This document shows, piece by piece, positions 38,889 to 47,440 of a DNA stretch of 64,000 bases (position 1 is its first letter; every line of letters starts with the position of its first letter). The stretch is taken from positions 3,968,001 through 4,032,000 of the forward strand of contig NZ_CP134500.1 of NCBI RefSeq assembly GCF_031760065.1. The letters are read 5' to 3'. This DNA is from Streptomyces durocortorensis (GTDB lineage: Bacteria > Actinomycetota > Actinomycetes > Streptomycetales > Streptomycetaceae). The notes beneath the pieces are model-generated. The model had not been told where the DNA came from and searched no databases. It was given only the letters and a program-made list of their open reading frames with translations. The position numbers and the translations under genes are program-made.

Positions 38889-38930
38889 TGCACCACCCTT
38901 TCACTAATTGAGTAGTGAAAGGGTGGTGCA
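38889..38930. promoter_or_regulatory. perfect 18-bp inverted repeat, probable YtrA-type operator
   Basis: TGCACCACCCTTTCACTA (38889-38906) and its exact complement (38913-38930) flank ATTGAG. It lies directly upstream of the GntR start codon. The inner part, CACTAATTGAGTAGTG, resembles YtrA boxes. A hairpin role after mshD is possible, but there is no T run. Confidence 0.85.
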
Positions 38931-38980
38931 AAAGAGGGGCGGCGTCAAGTGACGCCGCCCCGGACAGGTCTGGCGGTGAG

Positions 38981-39904
38981 TCAGGACTCCGTGCGGTACA
39001 TCAGATCCACCTCGTGCGTGGTGAAGCCCATCCGCTCGTACACCGTCACGGCCGCCGTGTTGTCCGCGTCCACGTAGAGCATCGCGGTGGGCAGCGCCTC
39101 GGAGGCCAGATGGTGCAGGCCGATCGCGGTCAGCGCCTTGCCGAGGCCGCCGCCCTGGGCGTCGGGCGCCACGCCGACCACGTACACCTCGCCGAGCTGC
39201 TCCTCGGCGTGCACCTTCGTCCAGTGGAAGCCGACGATCTCCCCGTCCCGCTCGGCCAGGAAGAAGCCCTTCGGGTCGAACCAGGGCTCCGCCTTGCGGT
39301 CGTCCAGGTCCTGCTGGGTCAGCGAGCCCTGCTCGGGGTGGTGAGCGAAAGCGGCGCGGTTCACCGCGAGCCAGGCTTCGTCGTCACGGCCCGGCTCGAA
39401 GGTCCGTACGGTGACGCCTTCGGGCAGTACGGGCTCCGCGAGGTCGAGGGGGGCCAGGCTCCGCCGGAGCTGGCGCAGTTCGCGGAAGAGGGAGAGGCCG
39501 AGGACCTGTGCCAGGTGGCGGGCCGCCGAGCTGCCGCCGTGCGCCCAGACCCGCAGCCGCTTGCCGGTCGCGGCCAGGAGGGCGGCGCCCAGGGCCCGGC
39601 CGTGCCCGCTGCCGCGCCGCGCGGGGTGGACGACCAGCTCGGCGGCCGGGGCCTCGACCGGGTCGACGTCCTCCAACTGGGCGTATCCGGCGAGCGCGCC
39701 GTCCACGGTGAGCAGGAAGTGCCGTACGCCGTCGCGGTGTCCGCCCCGGATCCGGAGCCGCCCCTGCTCGGAGACCGCCTGACGGCCGTCGGACCTGGCC
39801 GCCTCGGTGAGCAGGGCGAGGACGGCCTCTGCCTGGCCGGGGTCGAGTGCGTCGAGGGCCTGAATCTCACGTCCGGGGGCGGGGAGGGGTACGTCAGTCG
39901 TCAT
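38981..39904 (-). CDS. mshD: mycothiol synthase MshD
   Basis: This 307-residue enzyme acetylates Cys-GlcN-Ins to mycothiol, the main actinobacterial low-molecular-weight thiol. It consists of two GNAT domains. The first contains ELVVHPARRGSGHGRALGAA. The second, active one contains FFLAERDGEIVGFHWTKVH, VYVVGVAPDAQGGGLGKAL and LYVDADNTAAVTVYERMGF. Length and order match MshD closely. ATG at 39904. Confidence 0.97.
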   Translation of the reverse strand: MTTDVPLPAPGREIQALDALDPGQAEAVLALLTEAARSDGRQAVSEQGRLRIRGGHRDGVRHFLLTVDGALAGYAQLEDVDPVEAPAAELVVHPARRGSGHGRALGAALLAATGKRLRVWAHGGSSAARHLAQVLGLSLFRELRQLRRSLAPLDLAEPVLPEGVTVRTFEPGRDDEAWLAVNRAAFAHHPEQGSLTQQDLDDRKAEPWFDPKGFFLAERDGEIVGFHWTKVHAEEQLGEVYVVGVAPDAQGGGLGKALTAIGLHHLASEALPTAMLYVDADNTAAVTVYERMGFTTHEVDLMYRTES

Positions 39905-40246
39905 GAGGACGAGCGTACGGGGAGCGGGTGCGGGTGCGGGCGCTATGCCGGGGGTGTACGTCCCGGAGCCGGGACGGGAGGGCCCGGGCGGCCGGAGTGG
40001 TCGGGCGGCCGGTTCGTGGCGCCCGTTTGGCCGGATGGCAACCAGGTCGTAACCCCGAACACCTGTTGCGCTACGCGCGTTGACTCTAGGCTGCGGGACG
40101 CAGGATTCCCGACGTGCGCCGCTGCAAGTGACAACCAGTGACAGCTACGACAGCTACCGCAGCTGCGTCGGCTACGACACCGGTGGCACCGACGGCACCG
40201 ACGGCGCACCTGTGAGACCACGACCACTGACACCACAAGGGGACCG
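39905..40246. promoter_or_regulatory. divergent region mshD / 5'-nucleotidase
   Basis: No gene in 342 bases. A TTGACT at 40080-40085 with nearby TAGGCT is promoter-like but the spacing is poor. GACAGCTAC/CGACGGCAC micro-repeats fill 40138-40205. Confidence 0.45.
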
Positions 40247-42076
40247 ATGTCAGCGACTCCGCAGAAGAACCGTGCGTCCCGGCGGGTGATCGCCGCCGCG
40301 GCCGGTCTGGCCACCGTGGGCGCGCTCATCGCCGCGATGCCGGCCGGCGCTCATGACCGGGGCAACGGCCACGGGCATGGACACGGCCACGGGCACGGCC
40401 ACAAGCCCCGTACCGTCGACGTGCAGTTGCTGTCGTTCAACGACCTGCACGGCAACCTGGAGCCCCCGTCCGGCTCCGCCGGTACGGTCAAGAAGACGCA
40501 CGCGGACGGCACGGTCGAGACGATCCCGGCCGGTGGTGTCGAGTACCTGGCGACCTCGCTGCGTACCGCGCGCAAGGGCAACCCGTACTCCGTCACGGCG
40601 GCCGGCGGCGACATGGTCGGCGCGAGCCCGCTGCTGTCGGGCCTCTTCCACGACGAGCCGACGATCGAGGCGCTCAACAAGCTGAAGCTGGACGTCTCGG
40701 CGGTCGGCAACCACGAGTTCGACGAGGGCGCCACCGAGCTGGCCCGCCTCCAGAACGGCGGCTGCCACCCGGTCGAGGGCTGCTACAAGAAGGGCGAGAA
40801 GTTCAAGGGAGCGGACTTCCCCTACTTGGCGGCCAACGTCACCAAGGAGAAGACCGGCAGGCCGCTGCTGAAGCCGTACACGATATGGAAGAAGAAGGGC
40901 GTCAAGATCGGCTTCATCGGCGTCACCCTGGAGGGTACGCCGGACATCGTCACCGCGAACGGCGTCAAGGGCCTCAAGTTCCACGACGAGGTCAAGACGA
41001 TCAACAAGTACGCCAAGGAGCTGGACCGCAAGGGCGTCAAGTCCATCGTGGCCCTGATCCACGAGGGCGGAGCCCCGGCCTCGACCTCGTACAACTACGA
41101 CTGCGACAGCCCCGGCGCGGGCGACGGCATCTCCGGTCCGATCGTCGACATCGCCAAGGGCATCACGCCGAAGGTGGACGCCCTGGTCACGGGCCACACC
41201 CACCAGGCGTACGTCTGCACGATCCCCGACCCGTCGGGCAAGCCGCGCATGGTCACCTCGGCCTCGTCCTTCGGCAAGCTCTACACGGACACCACGCTCA
41301 CCTACGACCGCCGCACCAAGGACATCGTCCGTACGTCGGTGAAGTCCGCGAACCACGTGGTGACCCGGGACCAGCCCAAGGCCGCCGACATGACGCGCCT
41401 GATCGACCGCTGGAACAAGCTCGCCGCCCCGGTCGCCAACAAGGCGCAGGGCTGGATCACCGCCGACATCAACGGCCGCGGCTCCACGGCCCCCGAGAAG
41501 CCGCTCGGCAACGTCATCGCCGACGCCCAGCTCGAAGGCCTCGCCCCGGCGGACAAGGGCGGCGCGGAAGTCGCGTTCATGAACCCGGGCGGTATCCGCT
41601 CGGACCTCGTGTACGAGGCGTCCGGCAGTGAGGGCGACGGGGTCGTCACGTACGGCGAGACGTTCACCGTCCAGCCGTTCACCAACATGATGAACGTCGT
41701 CGACCTGACCGGCGCCCAGCTGATCACCGCCCTCCAGCAGCAGGTCAGCGGTGCCAACGAGGCCAGTCCGAAGATCCTCCAGGTCTCCAAGGGCTTCACC
41801 TACACCCTGGACCTGACGAAGAGCGGCGCGGACCGCGTGGTCGCCGACACCATCGAGCTGAACGGCGAGGCGATCGACCCGGCGCGCACCTACCGTGTCG
41901 CGATGAACGAGTTCCTCGCGGGCGGCGGCGACGGCTTCCCGGCCCTGGGCCAGGGCACGAACAAGCTGGTCGGCGCGTCCGACCTGGACCTGTTCAACGC
42001 CTACCTGGCTGCCCACGCCACGGCCTCGTCCCCGCTGGCGCCGCCGGCTACGGACCGGATCACGGTCGTCGAGTAA
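40247..42076 (+). CDS. secreted 5'-nucleotidase / 2',3'-cyclic phosphodiesterase (UshA-like)
   Basis: This 609-residue exported metallophosphoesterase releases phosphate from nucleotides outside the cell. A signal peptide ends near MPAGAHD and is followed at once by a HGHGHGHGHGHGHK tract. Metal-site motifs are SFNDLHGNLEP, GDMVGASPLLSG, VGNHEFDEGA and VTGHTHQAYV. The C-terminal nucleotidase domain contains AFMNPGGIRSDL and a late FLAGGGDGFPAL block. ATG at 40247 follows AAGGGGA. It belongs functionally with the phosphate genes. A strong terminator follows. Confidence 0.95.
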   Translation: MSATPQKNRASRRVIAAAAGLATVGALIAAMPAGAHDRGNGHGHGHGHGHGHKPRTVDVQLLSFNDLHGNLEPPSGSAGTVKKTHADGTVETIPAGGVEYLATSLRTARKGNPYSVTAAGGDMVGASPLLSGLFHDEPTIEALNKLKLDVSAVGNHEFDEGATELARLQNGGCHPVEGCYKKGEKFKGADFPYLAANVTKEKTGRPLLKPYTIWKKKGVKIGFIGVTLEGTPDIVTANGVKGLKFHDEVKTINKYAKELDRKGVKSIVALIHEGGAPASTSYNYDCDSPGAGDGISGPIVDIAKGITPKVDALVTGHTHQAYVCTIPDPSGKPRMVTSASSFGKLYTDTTLTYDRRTKDIVRTSVKSANHVVTRDQPKAADMTRLIDRWNKLAAPVANKAQGWITADINGRGSTAPEKPLGNVIADAQLEGLAPADKGGAEVAFMNPGGIRSDLVYEASGSEGDGVVTYGETFTVQPFTNMMNVVDLTGAQLITALQQQVSGANEASPKILQVSKGFTYTLDLTKSGADRVVADTIELNGEAIDPARTYRVAMNEFLAGGGDGFPALGQGTNKLVGASDLDLFNAYLAAHATASSPLAPPATDRITVVE

Positions 42077-42097
42077 CTACCTGACCTCTGGCGCATG

Positions 42098-42131
42098 AGG
42101 GGCGGTGGGCCTTCGGGCCTGCCGCCCCTTT
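42098..42131 (+). terminator. terminator after the 5'-nucleotidase
   Basis: A 14-bp stem with two wobble pairs (42098-42111 with 42116-42129) closes a TTCG tetraloop and ends in TTT. Confidence 0.9.
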
Positions 42132-42435
42132 GCGCTGTGCGGAGAGGGGCGGGCGCCGGGCGACGGCGCTTGCGGAGCCTGGGCGTCCGAGACGGTGCGG
42201 CAGGCGCGGCAGCGGCCGTCGGGCAGGAGGACGAAGTCGTCGCCGCGCCACGGATGCTGGTTCGGAGCGGTCCGCACGGATGCTGGTTCGGAGCTGGCCG
42301 CTTGCCCAGCAGGGAGTCGCCATCGGGTGTGGAGCCGGAGACGCGGGCGCGCGCGGGGCAGGCTTGGGGTGCTCATCACCCACCGACGACTCGGCGCGCT
42401 ATGCGGGCCGTCGTGTGGGCGCAACACCAGCCCGG
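42132..42435. other. intergenic region with a 20-bp direct repeat
   Basis: CACGGATGCTGGTTCGGAGC occurs at 42249-42268 and again at 42275-42294 (period 26). A minus-strand frame includes VLLPDGRCRACRTVS, possibly a remnant of a small Cys-rich protein, but nothing firm can be called. Confidence 0.45.
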
Positions 42436-43260
42436 CTACTTCCCGACGGTGAAATACTGCTGGGTGGGGAGGGTCAGTTTGAACACCATCCCGTACTCGC
42501 GGCGCAGATCAGCCACGCTGGTGGACGGCGGCTCGTGCAGGCAACGCCGCATCGTCGGGCCAGGGGATGCACACGGGCGCGGTTCTTCGATCAGTTCGCG
42601 GGTGTCTCCGCTGCGTACCTGGTCCCAGGTGAGCCTGATCGTGGCTGCCGCGAAGAGTTCTCTCGGCTCGCCGGTCCCGGTCCCTTGCGGGTCGCCCGTC
42701 TTTCCCCGGTAGTAGTCGACGACTTTGCGCGCGTACTGGAAGTCGTGGGCGAAAGGGATGGGGGATTCGGCGCGGTCTCCTGCGGTGAGGATGCCGTCGA
42801 TGGTCTCGGCCGTACGGTGGGGGTCAGCGCCGAAGTAGGCGGTGACGCGCATGGTGCAGTTGACCTTGTACTGGTCGTCACCCGTTACGAAGAACCACTC
42901 CTTCGCCTGCCCTCCCACGCATACGTCCTCCAGTACAACCAGCCCGAGTGTGAGCGGGGTGTCGGTGTCCCAGGCGGCGACGGACTTCCGGCTCCAGGAT
43001 TCGGATTCCTGCCGTGCCTTCACGGCCTCCGGGCTGTCGGCGAGCCTGCGCACGGTCTTCTCGCTGGTCGCGCCCCCGCATGCTGTGAGAGCCAGCACCA
43101 GGACGACATTGAGATTGAGAGGGAGGAAGAGGGCGCGGCGTATGCGGGACCTCTTCTGTCGTCGTGGAACAGAGGTTCCGTGCCAGGCCGCAGCGGCAGA
43201 AGCCAGAAGCACAGCCAGGGCGAGCAACGCGATCCATGCGGTGGTGATCATGGTGGCCAT
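42436..43260 (-). CDS. hypothetical membrane-anchored protein
   Basis: This 274-residue protein has two hydrophobic N-terminal segments (about 5-25 and 42-60). The second ends in LVLALTACGG, a lipobox-like sequence. The remainder is an extracytoplasmic domain with several Cys, WFFVTGDDQYKVNCTMRVTA and PFAHDFQYARKVVDYYRGK. I do not recognise the family. The second segment may be a displaced lipoprotein signal, so a shorter product starting near residue 40 is possible. Isolated gene in the accessory stretch after the nucleotidase. Confidence 0.65.
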   Translation of the reverse strand: MATMITTAWIALLALAVLLASAAAAWHGTSVPRRQKRSRIRRALFLPLNLNVVLVLALTACGGATSEKTVRRLADSPEAVKARQESESWSRKSVAAWDTDTPLTLGLVVLEDVCVGGQAKEWFFVTGDDQYKVNCTMRVTAYFGADPHRTAETIDGILTAGDRAESPIPFAHDFQYARKVVDYYRGKTGDPQGTGTGEPRELFAAATIRLTWDQVRSGDTRELIEEPRPCASPGPTMRRCLHEPPSTSVADLRREYGMVFKLTLPTQQYFTVGK

Positions 43261-43513
43261 GGTTGGTCAGCGGAATGGACCGCTGCTACCCGCACAGCTA
43301 CTCAAATACCCCAGGGGGCGCGGAAGCGCTTCTGGCACTGCGGCGGCCACGACATCGGGCAGTCCCGTACCTCAGGCGACACGAACCACGGTGACGAACT
43401 CCCAGCCCGGGCCCACCGCCCAACCCTCGCCCCGAGCATGGCCGACAGCGTCGCTGCACCTCATGGCGTCAGCCGCCGTAAGTGTGGATTCCGGGAGGTA
43501 CTTCACCGCTCGC
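43261..43513. other. intergenic, nothing recognised
   Basis: Some 250 bases with no supported gene, RNA or strong hairpin. Confidence 0.4.
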
Positions 43514-45259
43514 TCAGGTCGGGAACTCCCCGCACCAGGCCCGGCTGATCAGGTGCTTCGGCAGGCGAGGCAGCGTCGCGTCCACCGGGAAGTCGCCGTC
43601 GTGGGCGAGGCAGGCCAGGGCCAGGGGGCCCAGGGCCACGTGGGCGCGGGGGTCAGGGGAGGCGGTCCAGTAGCGGTCGTGGTGGGTCACCGACTCCGTG
43701 AGGGTCTCCGCGAACGCCCCGTGGTTGCGGGTGATGAGGCGGTGGAAGAGGGCGGCGGGCTGGTGGTCGATCAGGTTCAGCAGGTCGGGTGCGGTGCGCG
43801 TCGCGACCTTGGGGTCGGACGTCTCCATCGTGGCGATGAGCTTCTGGACGACGTCGTCCAGGGACTGTCCGAGCCAGTAGGTCTGGAGGGTCTCGATCCA
43901 GTGGAACAGGTACGCGTCCTGGGACGGATCGGCCTGGCGCAGGTCGTTCAGGGGGACGTGCGCCAGCCGGGACAGGCGGTCCCCCTCGCGGCAGACCAGG
44001 GCGAACCAGAAAGCGGTCAGCCAAGTGCGGCCGTTCGCGTGCGGGGACGGGCCGGTGGCGGGCAGGGCGATCACGCGGTCGCCGACGCGGCACGCCACCT
44101 CGCCCTCGCGGGCGACCGAGGTGGCGAACAGCGCGTCGCCCAACTGCATCGCGAGGACCCAGGCCTCCCACGTCTCCAGTTCCGCCGCGTCGGGGTCGTC
44201 CGCGCAGCGTGCGTGCGCGTGTGCCACCGCCGCGTCGAACGCCTCGGGGAGCCCGGCCGGGTCCTGGGGCAGCTTGTCCGTCAACCCCCGCAGTTCTGCG
44301 TGAAGTTCGCCGGCGGATGGCGTTGCTGCCGCTGCGGGCTGCTCCGCGTGCAGGCTCCGCATCAGGTCCATCAGCTCCGGCGGTGGTACGACCCGCATCG
44401 CCCGGGTCTGCTCGTCGAACGACGTCAGGCAGACCAGCTCGTCCCGCCGCCACCAGTACAGCAGCGGGTTGAGCGAGCCCGGCCCGTCCTCGTACGCGCC
44501 CAGGGCGTACATCCCCAGGTCGTTGACCGCGCCCACCGCAGTGGCGTCAACGATGGGGTGGAACGCCAGCAGGTGCCGGGTCGGTACGACGACGAGCGCC
44601 CCGGCCTCCGGGAGGTCGCGGCCCGTGAGGGCGCGGGCCAGGTCCGCCAGGACGAGGGCCTTGCTCGCCACGAAGTGGGAGTCGCCGTGCACCGAGTGCA
44701 GGAGCGCGCCCGACGGCGTACGGATCTCCTCGTGCTCCACCGGTTCGGCCAGCAGGTTCGCCCGGCCCGCCGCCTTCAGCGCGTCCAGACCCGCACGTTC
44801 GACGTCGGCGTCGGTGAGCATCCGTACGGTGTCGGGGGCGTCCAGGGCGAGGACGGTCATCAGGTGGTCGGCGGGCTGCCAGGCGTAGCGGAAGCCCGCC
44901 CGCTCGTCCGCCGCGAGCGCCTCGGTGGGCAGCAGGCGCAGTACCGTCCGGCTCAGCAGCTCCTCGGCGCTCTCGCCGCCCTGGGAGACCGTGTCCAGGG
45001 AGGTGAAGTGCTCCGCTATCACCGTCGGCCAGAGCTCGGGGGCTGCTGCCCGGCACCGGTGGGCCAGGGTGGTGAGGGCGTGCGTGGAACGCTCACGTAC
45101 GGCCGTCGCTCCGTCCACCCGGGGGTGTGCGCCGTCCCGCGCGGACAGGTCGTCGGCCACGAGGCAGCGCAGGCGGTCGGCCTGGGCAGTGGTCAGCATG
45201 GGCAGGTGGGCGTCGGGTGCACTCGCGGGTGCGGTGGCGTTGTCGTTGTCGTGGGTCAC
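43514..45259 (-). CDS. hypothetical protein, large and soluble
   Basis: This 581-residue protein has no signal or membrane segment. Recognisable phrases are GALVVVPTRHLLAFHPI, LLYWWRRDELVCLTSF and RVVPPPELMDLM. The second half is helical and ends with LPRLPKHLISRAW. Composition and codon use are ordinary for the genome, so the gene is real, but I cannot place its family. GTG at 45259. It lies alone between two exported proteins on the same strand. Confidence 0.75.
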   Translation of the reverse strand: MTHDNDNATAPASAPDAHLPMLTTAQADRLRCLVADDLSARDGAHPRVDGATAVRERSTHALTTLAHRCRAAAPELWPTVIAEHFTSLDTVSQGGESAEELLSRTVLRLLPTEALAADERAGFRYAWQPADHLMTVLALDAPDTVRMLTDADVERAGLDALKAAGRANLLAEPVEHEEIRTPSGALLHSVHGDSHFVASKALVLADLARALTGRDLPEAGALVVVPTRHLLAFHPIVDATAVGAVNDLGMYALGAYEDGPGSLNPLLYWWRRDELVCLTSFDEQTRAMRVVPPPELMDLMRSLHAEQPAAAATPSAGELHAELRGLTDKLPQDPAGLPEAFDAAVAHAHARCADDPDAAELETWEAWVLAMQLGDALFATSVAREGEVACRVGDRVIALPATGPSPHANGRTWLTAFWFALVCREGDRLSRLAHVPLNDLRQADPSQDAYLFHWIETLQTYWLGQSLDDVVQKLIATMETSDPKVATRTAPDLLNLIDHQPAALFHRLITRNHGAFAETLTESVTHHDRYWTASPDPRAHVALGPLALACLAHDGDFPVDATLPRLPKHLISRAWCGEFPT

Positions 45260-45342
45260 CCGGAAACCCTACTGAGCGCGGCTCCCCGGGCCGCAAAGCC
45301 GTCCCGGGGAGCCACCGGCTGCCGTTCAGCCGTCCGTCGTCG

Positions 45343-46470
45343 CTACTTCCTGACCGGGCACACTCCGCCCGCCGCCATGTTGTACGTCGGCGCGGATTCC
45401 GTCGCCGCCCGGCGGGTGCCGAGCTGGTTGAGGATCTCGTCGGAGAGCAGGTCCTCCCTGCCCTTCAGGGCGTCCGCGACCTTCGTGTCCTTGGGGAACA
45501 CCATCTCCGCCGCCACGTTGTCCTGCACGATCCGGGCGAGGTTGTCCAGGGCGGTGAACACCGGGTCGGCCGGGTTCTCCAGGCCGGGCAGGTCGATGAG
45601 GTGGGTGGCGACCTTCGCCGGGTTCATGCAGTCCTTGATGATGATCGTGTTCTGGTTCAGCACGCTCGTCGTCCACTGCGAGATCACCACGCAGTAGAGG
45701 TTGGCCCAGCCCGCCTCTCCGACCTTCGCGCGCCAGGCCTTCATCTGGTCCTGCACGCCCTTGATCTGGGCCTGCGCCGCGTGCTCCATGTTGGTGCGGA
45801 TGTCGGGGTAGACGCCGCCGGAGAAGTCCTCGAAGGACTTCATGTCGAACGACCGCGTCGTCACCGAGGTGTCGATGAACCGGAGGGCGGCGTCCAGGAT
45901 GTTGCCGCACGAGGTCGCCAGCGCGGCGGGGAGTCCGGCGCCGGGGAGGTTCTGGCGAGCAGTGGTGAGGGTGGCGGCGTAGGCCTGGAGCGGGGGAATC
46001 CACGCGGTCGACGAGTCGTCGTCGAACGCCACCAGCAGCAGATCGTGCGGGTCGATCCGGTCGGCGTTCGGGAGGTTGGGGATGTGGTCCGCCAGGTACG
46101 AGGCGATCACCGAGAAGATGCCGAGCGGTACGTGGGCGATGGACTTCGCCAGTTCGAACGTCTCCGACACGGGGTTGGCGCTCTCCTGGCCGTTCTCCGT
46201 CACGAGCGTGAACCGGCCGCCCTTGGCGTCGTTCTGTACGACGACCACGGGGGAGAGGTGCTTGATCAGTTCGGCCTTGAGCACCGCGTAGTTGGTGCGC
46301 ATTCCGGCGTTGACGGCGAGGAGGGACTCCTTCGCCTGCTGCGGCGAGACCTGTACCGCGCTCGCCGGGCCGGCGGCGGCCGCCGCTGCCTGCGGGGTCG
46401 CCGCGTAGCCCAGGAGGGCCGCGGTGCCGATTCCGGAAGCGCCGGTCATGAAGCCTCTGCGGGTAGCCAT
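45343..46470 (-). CDS. Tat-exported hypothetical protein
   Basis: This 375-residue protein begins with a twin-arginine signal (MATRRGFMTGASGIGTAALL) and a cleavage region of alanines near residue 35. The mature protein is mostly helical, with VVVVQNDAKGGRFTLVTENG, IDPHDLLLVAFDDDSS and four scattered Cys that could pair. No catalytic motif is recognised. ATG at 46470 is fixed by the Tat signal; the frame upstream is low-complexity Pro. A G-rich tract lies upstream (46549-46608). Confidence 0.75.
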   Translation of the reverse strand: MATRRGFMTGASGIGTAALLGYAATPQAAAAAAGPASAVQVSPQQAKESLLAVNAGMRTNYAVLKAELIKHLSPVVVVQNDAKGGRFTLVTENGQESANPVSETFELAKSIAHVPLGIFSVIASYLADHIPNLPNADRIDPHDLLLVAFDDDSSTAWIPPLQAYAATLTTARQNLPGAGLPAALATSCGNILDAALRFIDTSVTTRSFDMKSFEDFSGGVYPDIRTNMEHAAQAQIKGVQDQMKAWRAKVGEAGWANLYCVVISQWTTSVLNQNTIIIKDCMNPAKVATHLIDLPGLENPADPVFTALDNLARIVQDNVAAEMVFPKDTKVADALKGREDLLSDEILNQLGTRRAATESAPTYNMAAGGVCPVRK

Positions 46471-46548
46471 CTTCGTAATCTCCGTTGGGGATAGTCGTGC
46501 GATCTCTGGCGGAATGGGGGGAAAGTGCTCATAGGGTTCACTTCCGAT

Positions 46549-46608
46549 GGGGGGAGTGGGGGGGAGTGGGGGAGTGGGGGAGTAGGGGGGTGGGGGGGAA
46601 ATACGGGA
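46549..46608. repeat. G-tract repeat with G-quadruplex potential
   Basis: Runs of five to seven G separated by AGT or T (GGGGGAGTGGGGG style) recur at least six times on the plus strand, upstream of the Tat protein gene. Confidence 0.75.
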
Positions 46609-46705
46609 GCGGGGCGTCTGGGGGTGGGGCACAGGGGTTTGCTGTACGGGCGTGGCGCAGGGCGCGCCCGAGCGTGCGCGCCCTGCGGTCACCCGCCCTG
46701 AAGAG

Positions 46706-47440
46706 CTACTTCAGCGACTTCTGCGCCGGGACCACCACTCCGTACAGGTCCTGGATCGTGGCGAGCGCCGACTGGTGCAGCTGCTCGGCCGGGATGCCGT
46801 TCGGGTTGCCCTTCAGCGGCAGCGGGCGGGTCGCCGAGGCGTCGGCCACCACTGTCGGGTTGTTGCCGTTGATGAATGCGCCCTGCGTGGTGAACAGGGT
46901 GCACATGTTGGTCATGAACCCGGCGATGATGACGTTCTTACGTCCGGCCTTCTTCACCTCCTCGGCGAGGTTCGTGCCGTGGAAGGCGTTCGGGACGCTC
47001 TTCTCCACGACCGGCTCGCCCTTGACGGGCTTCACGGCGGGAATGATCCGGCCCGCCTCCGACGCGAGGTCGTAGCCCTTGTCGACGATGTGGATGACCG
47101 GTGTGCCCGCCGCGCGGGCGCGCTTCAGCAGGGCCGCGGTGTTGTCCACGGCGGGCTTCCAGCCGTCGAGCTCCATTACGCCCTCGGTGTAGGTGTTCTG
47201 GTAGTCGACGAGGATCAGCGTCGCGTCGGCCAGCGTCGCCGGGGTCTCGTCGAGCTTGTTGAGCTCCCGCAGTGTGGTCGTGTCCTCGGCGACGTTCTTC
47301 GCGGGTGCGCTCGACGAGGGTGACGCGCTCGAAGCGCCGTCCTTGCCGGTCGCGGCCTCGGAACTCCCGCCGCACGCTGTGGCGGTGGCCGCGAGGACGG
47401 CGGCGACGCCGATCGCGGTGGCGGTACGGAGCAGCTTCAT
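46706..47440 (-). CDS. isochorismatase-like cysteine hydrolase, lipoprotein form
   Basis: This 244-residue protein is an isochorismatase-superfamily hydrolase carrying a lipoprotein signal (lipobox ATATAC) and a Ser/Ala/Pro spacer, so it acts outside the membrane. Catalytic elements are Asp in ATLILVDYQNTY, a Lys in HIVDKGYDLAS, and Cys in IAGFMTNMCTLFTTQG. The ATG at 47440 overlaps the stop of the neighbouring paralogue (ATGA). The frame continues open far upstream, but the signal peptide fixes the start. The substrate is unknown; amide or enol-ether hydrolysis is typical of the family. Confidence 0.88.
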   Translation of the reverse strand: MKLLRTATAIGVAAVLAATATACGGSSEAATGKDGASSASPSSSAPAKNVAEDTTTLRELNKLDETPATLADATLILVDYQNTYTEGVMELDGWKPAVDNTAALLKRARAAGTPVIHIVDKGYDLASEAGRIIPAVKPVKGEPVVEKSVPNAFHGTNLAEEVKKAGRKNVIIAGFMTNMCTLFTTQGAFINGNNPTVVADASATRPLPLKGNPNGIPAEQLHQSALATIQDLYGVVVPAQKSLK

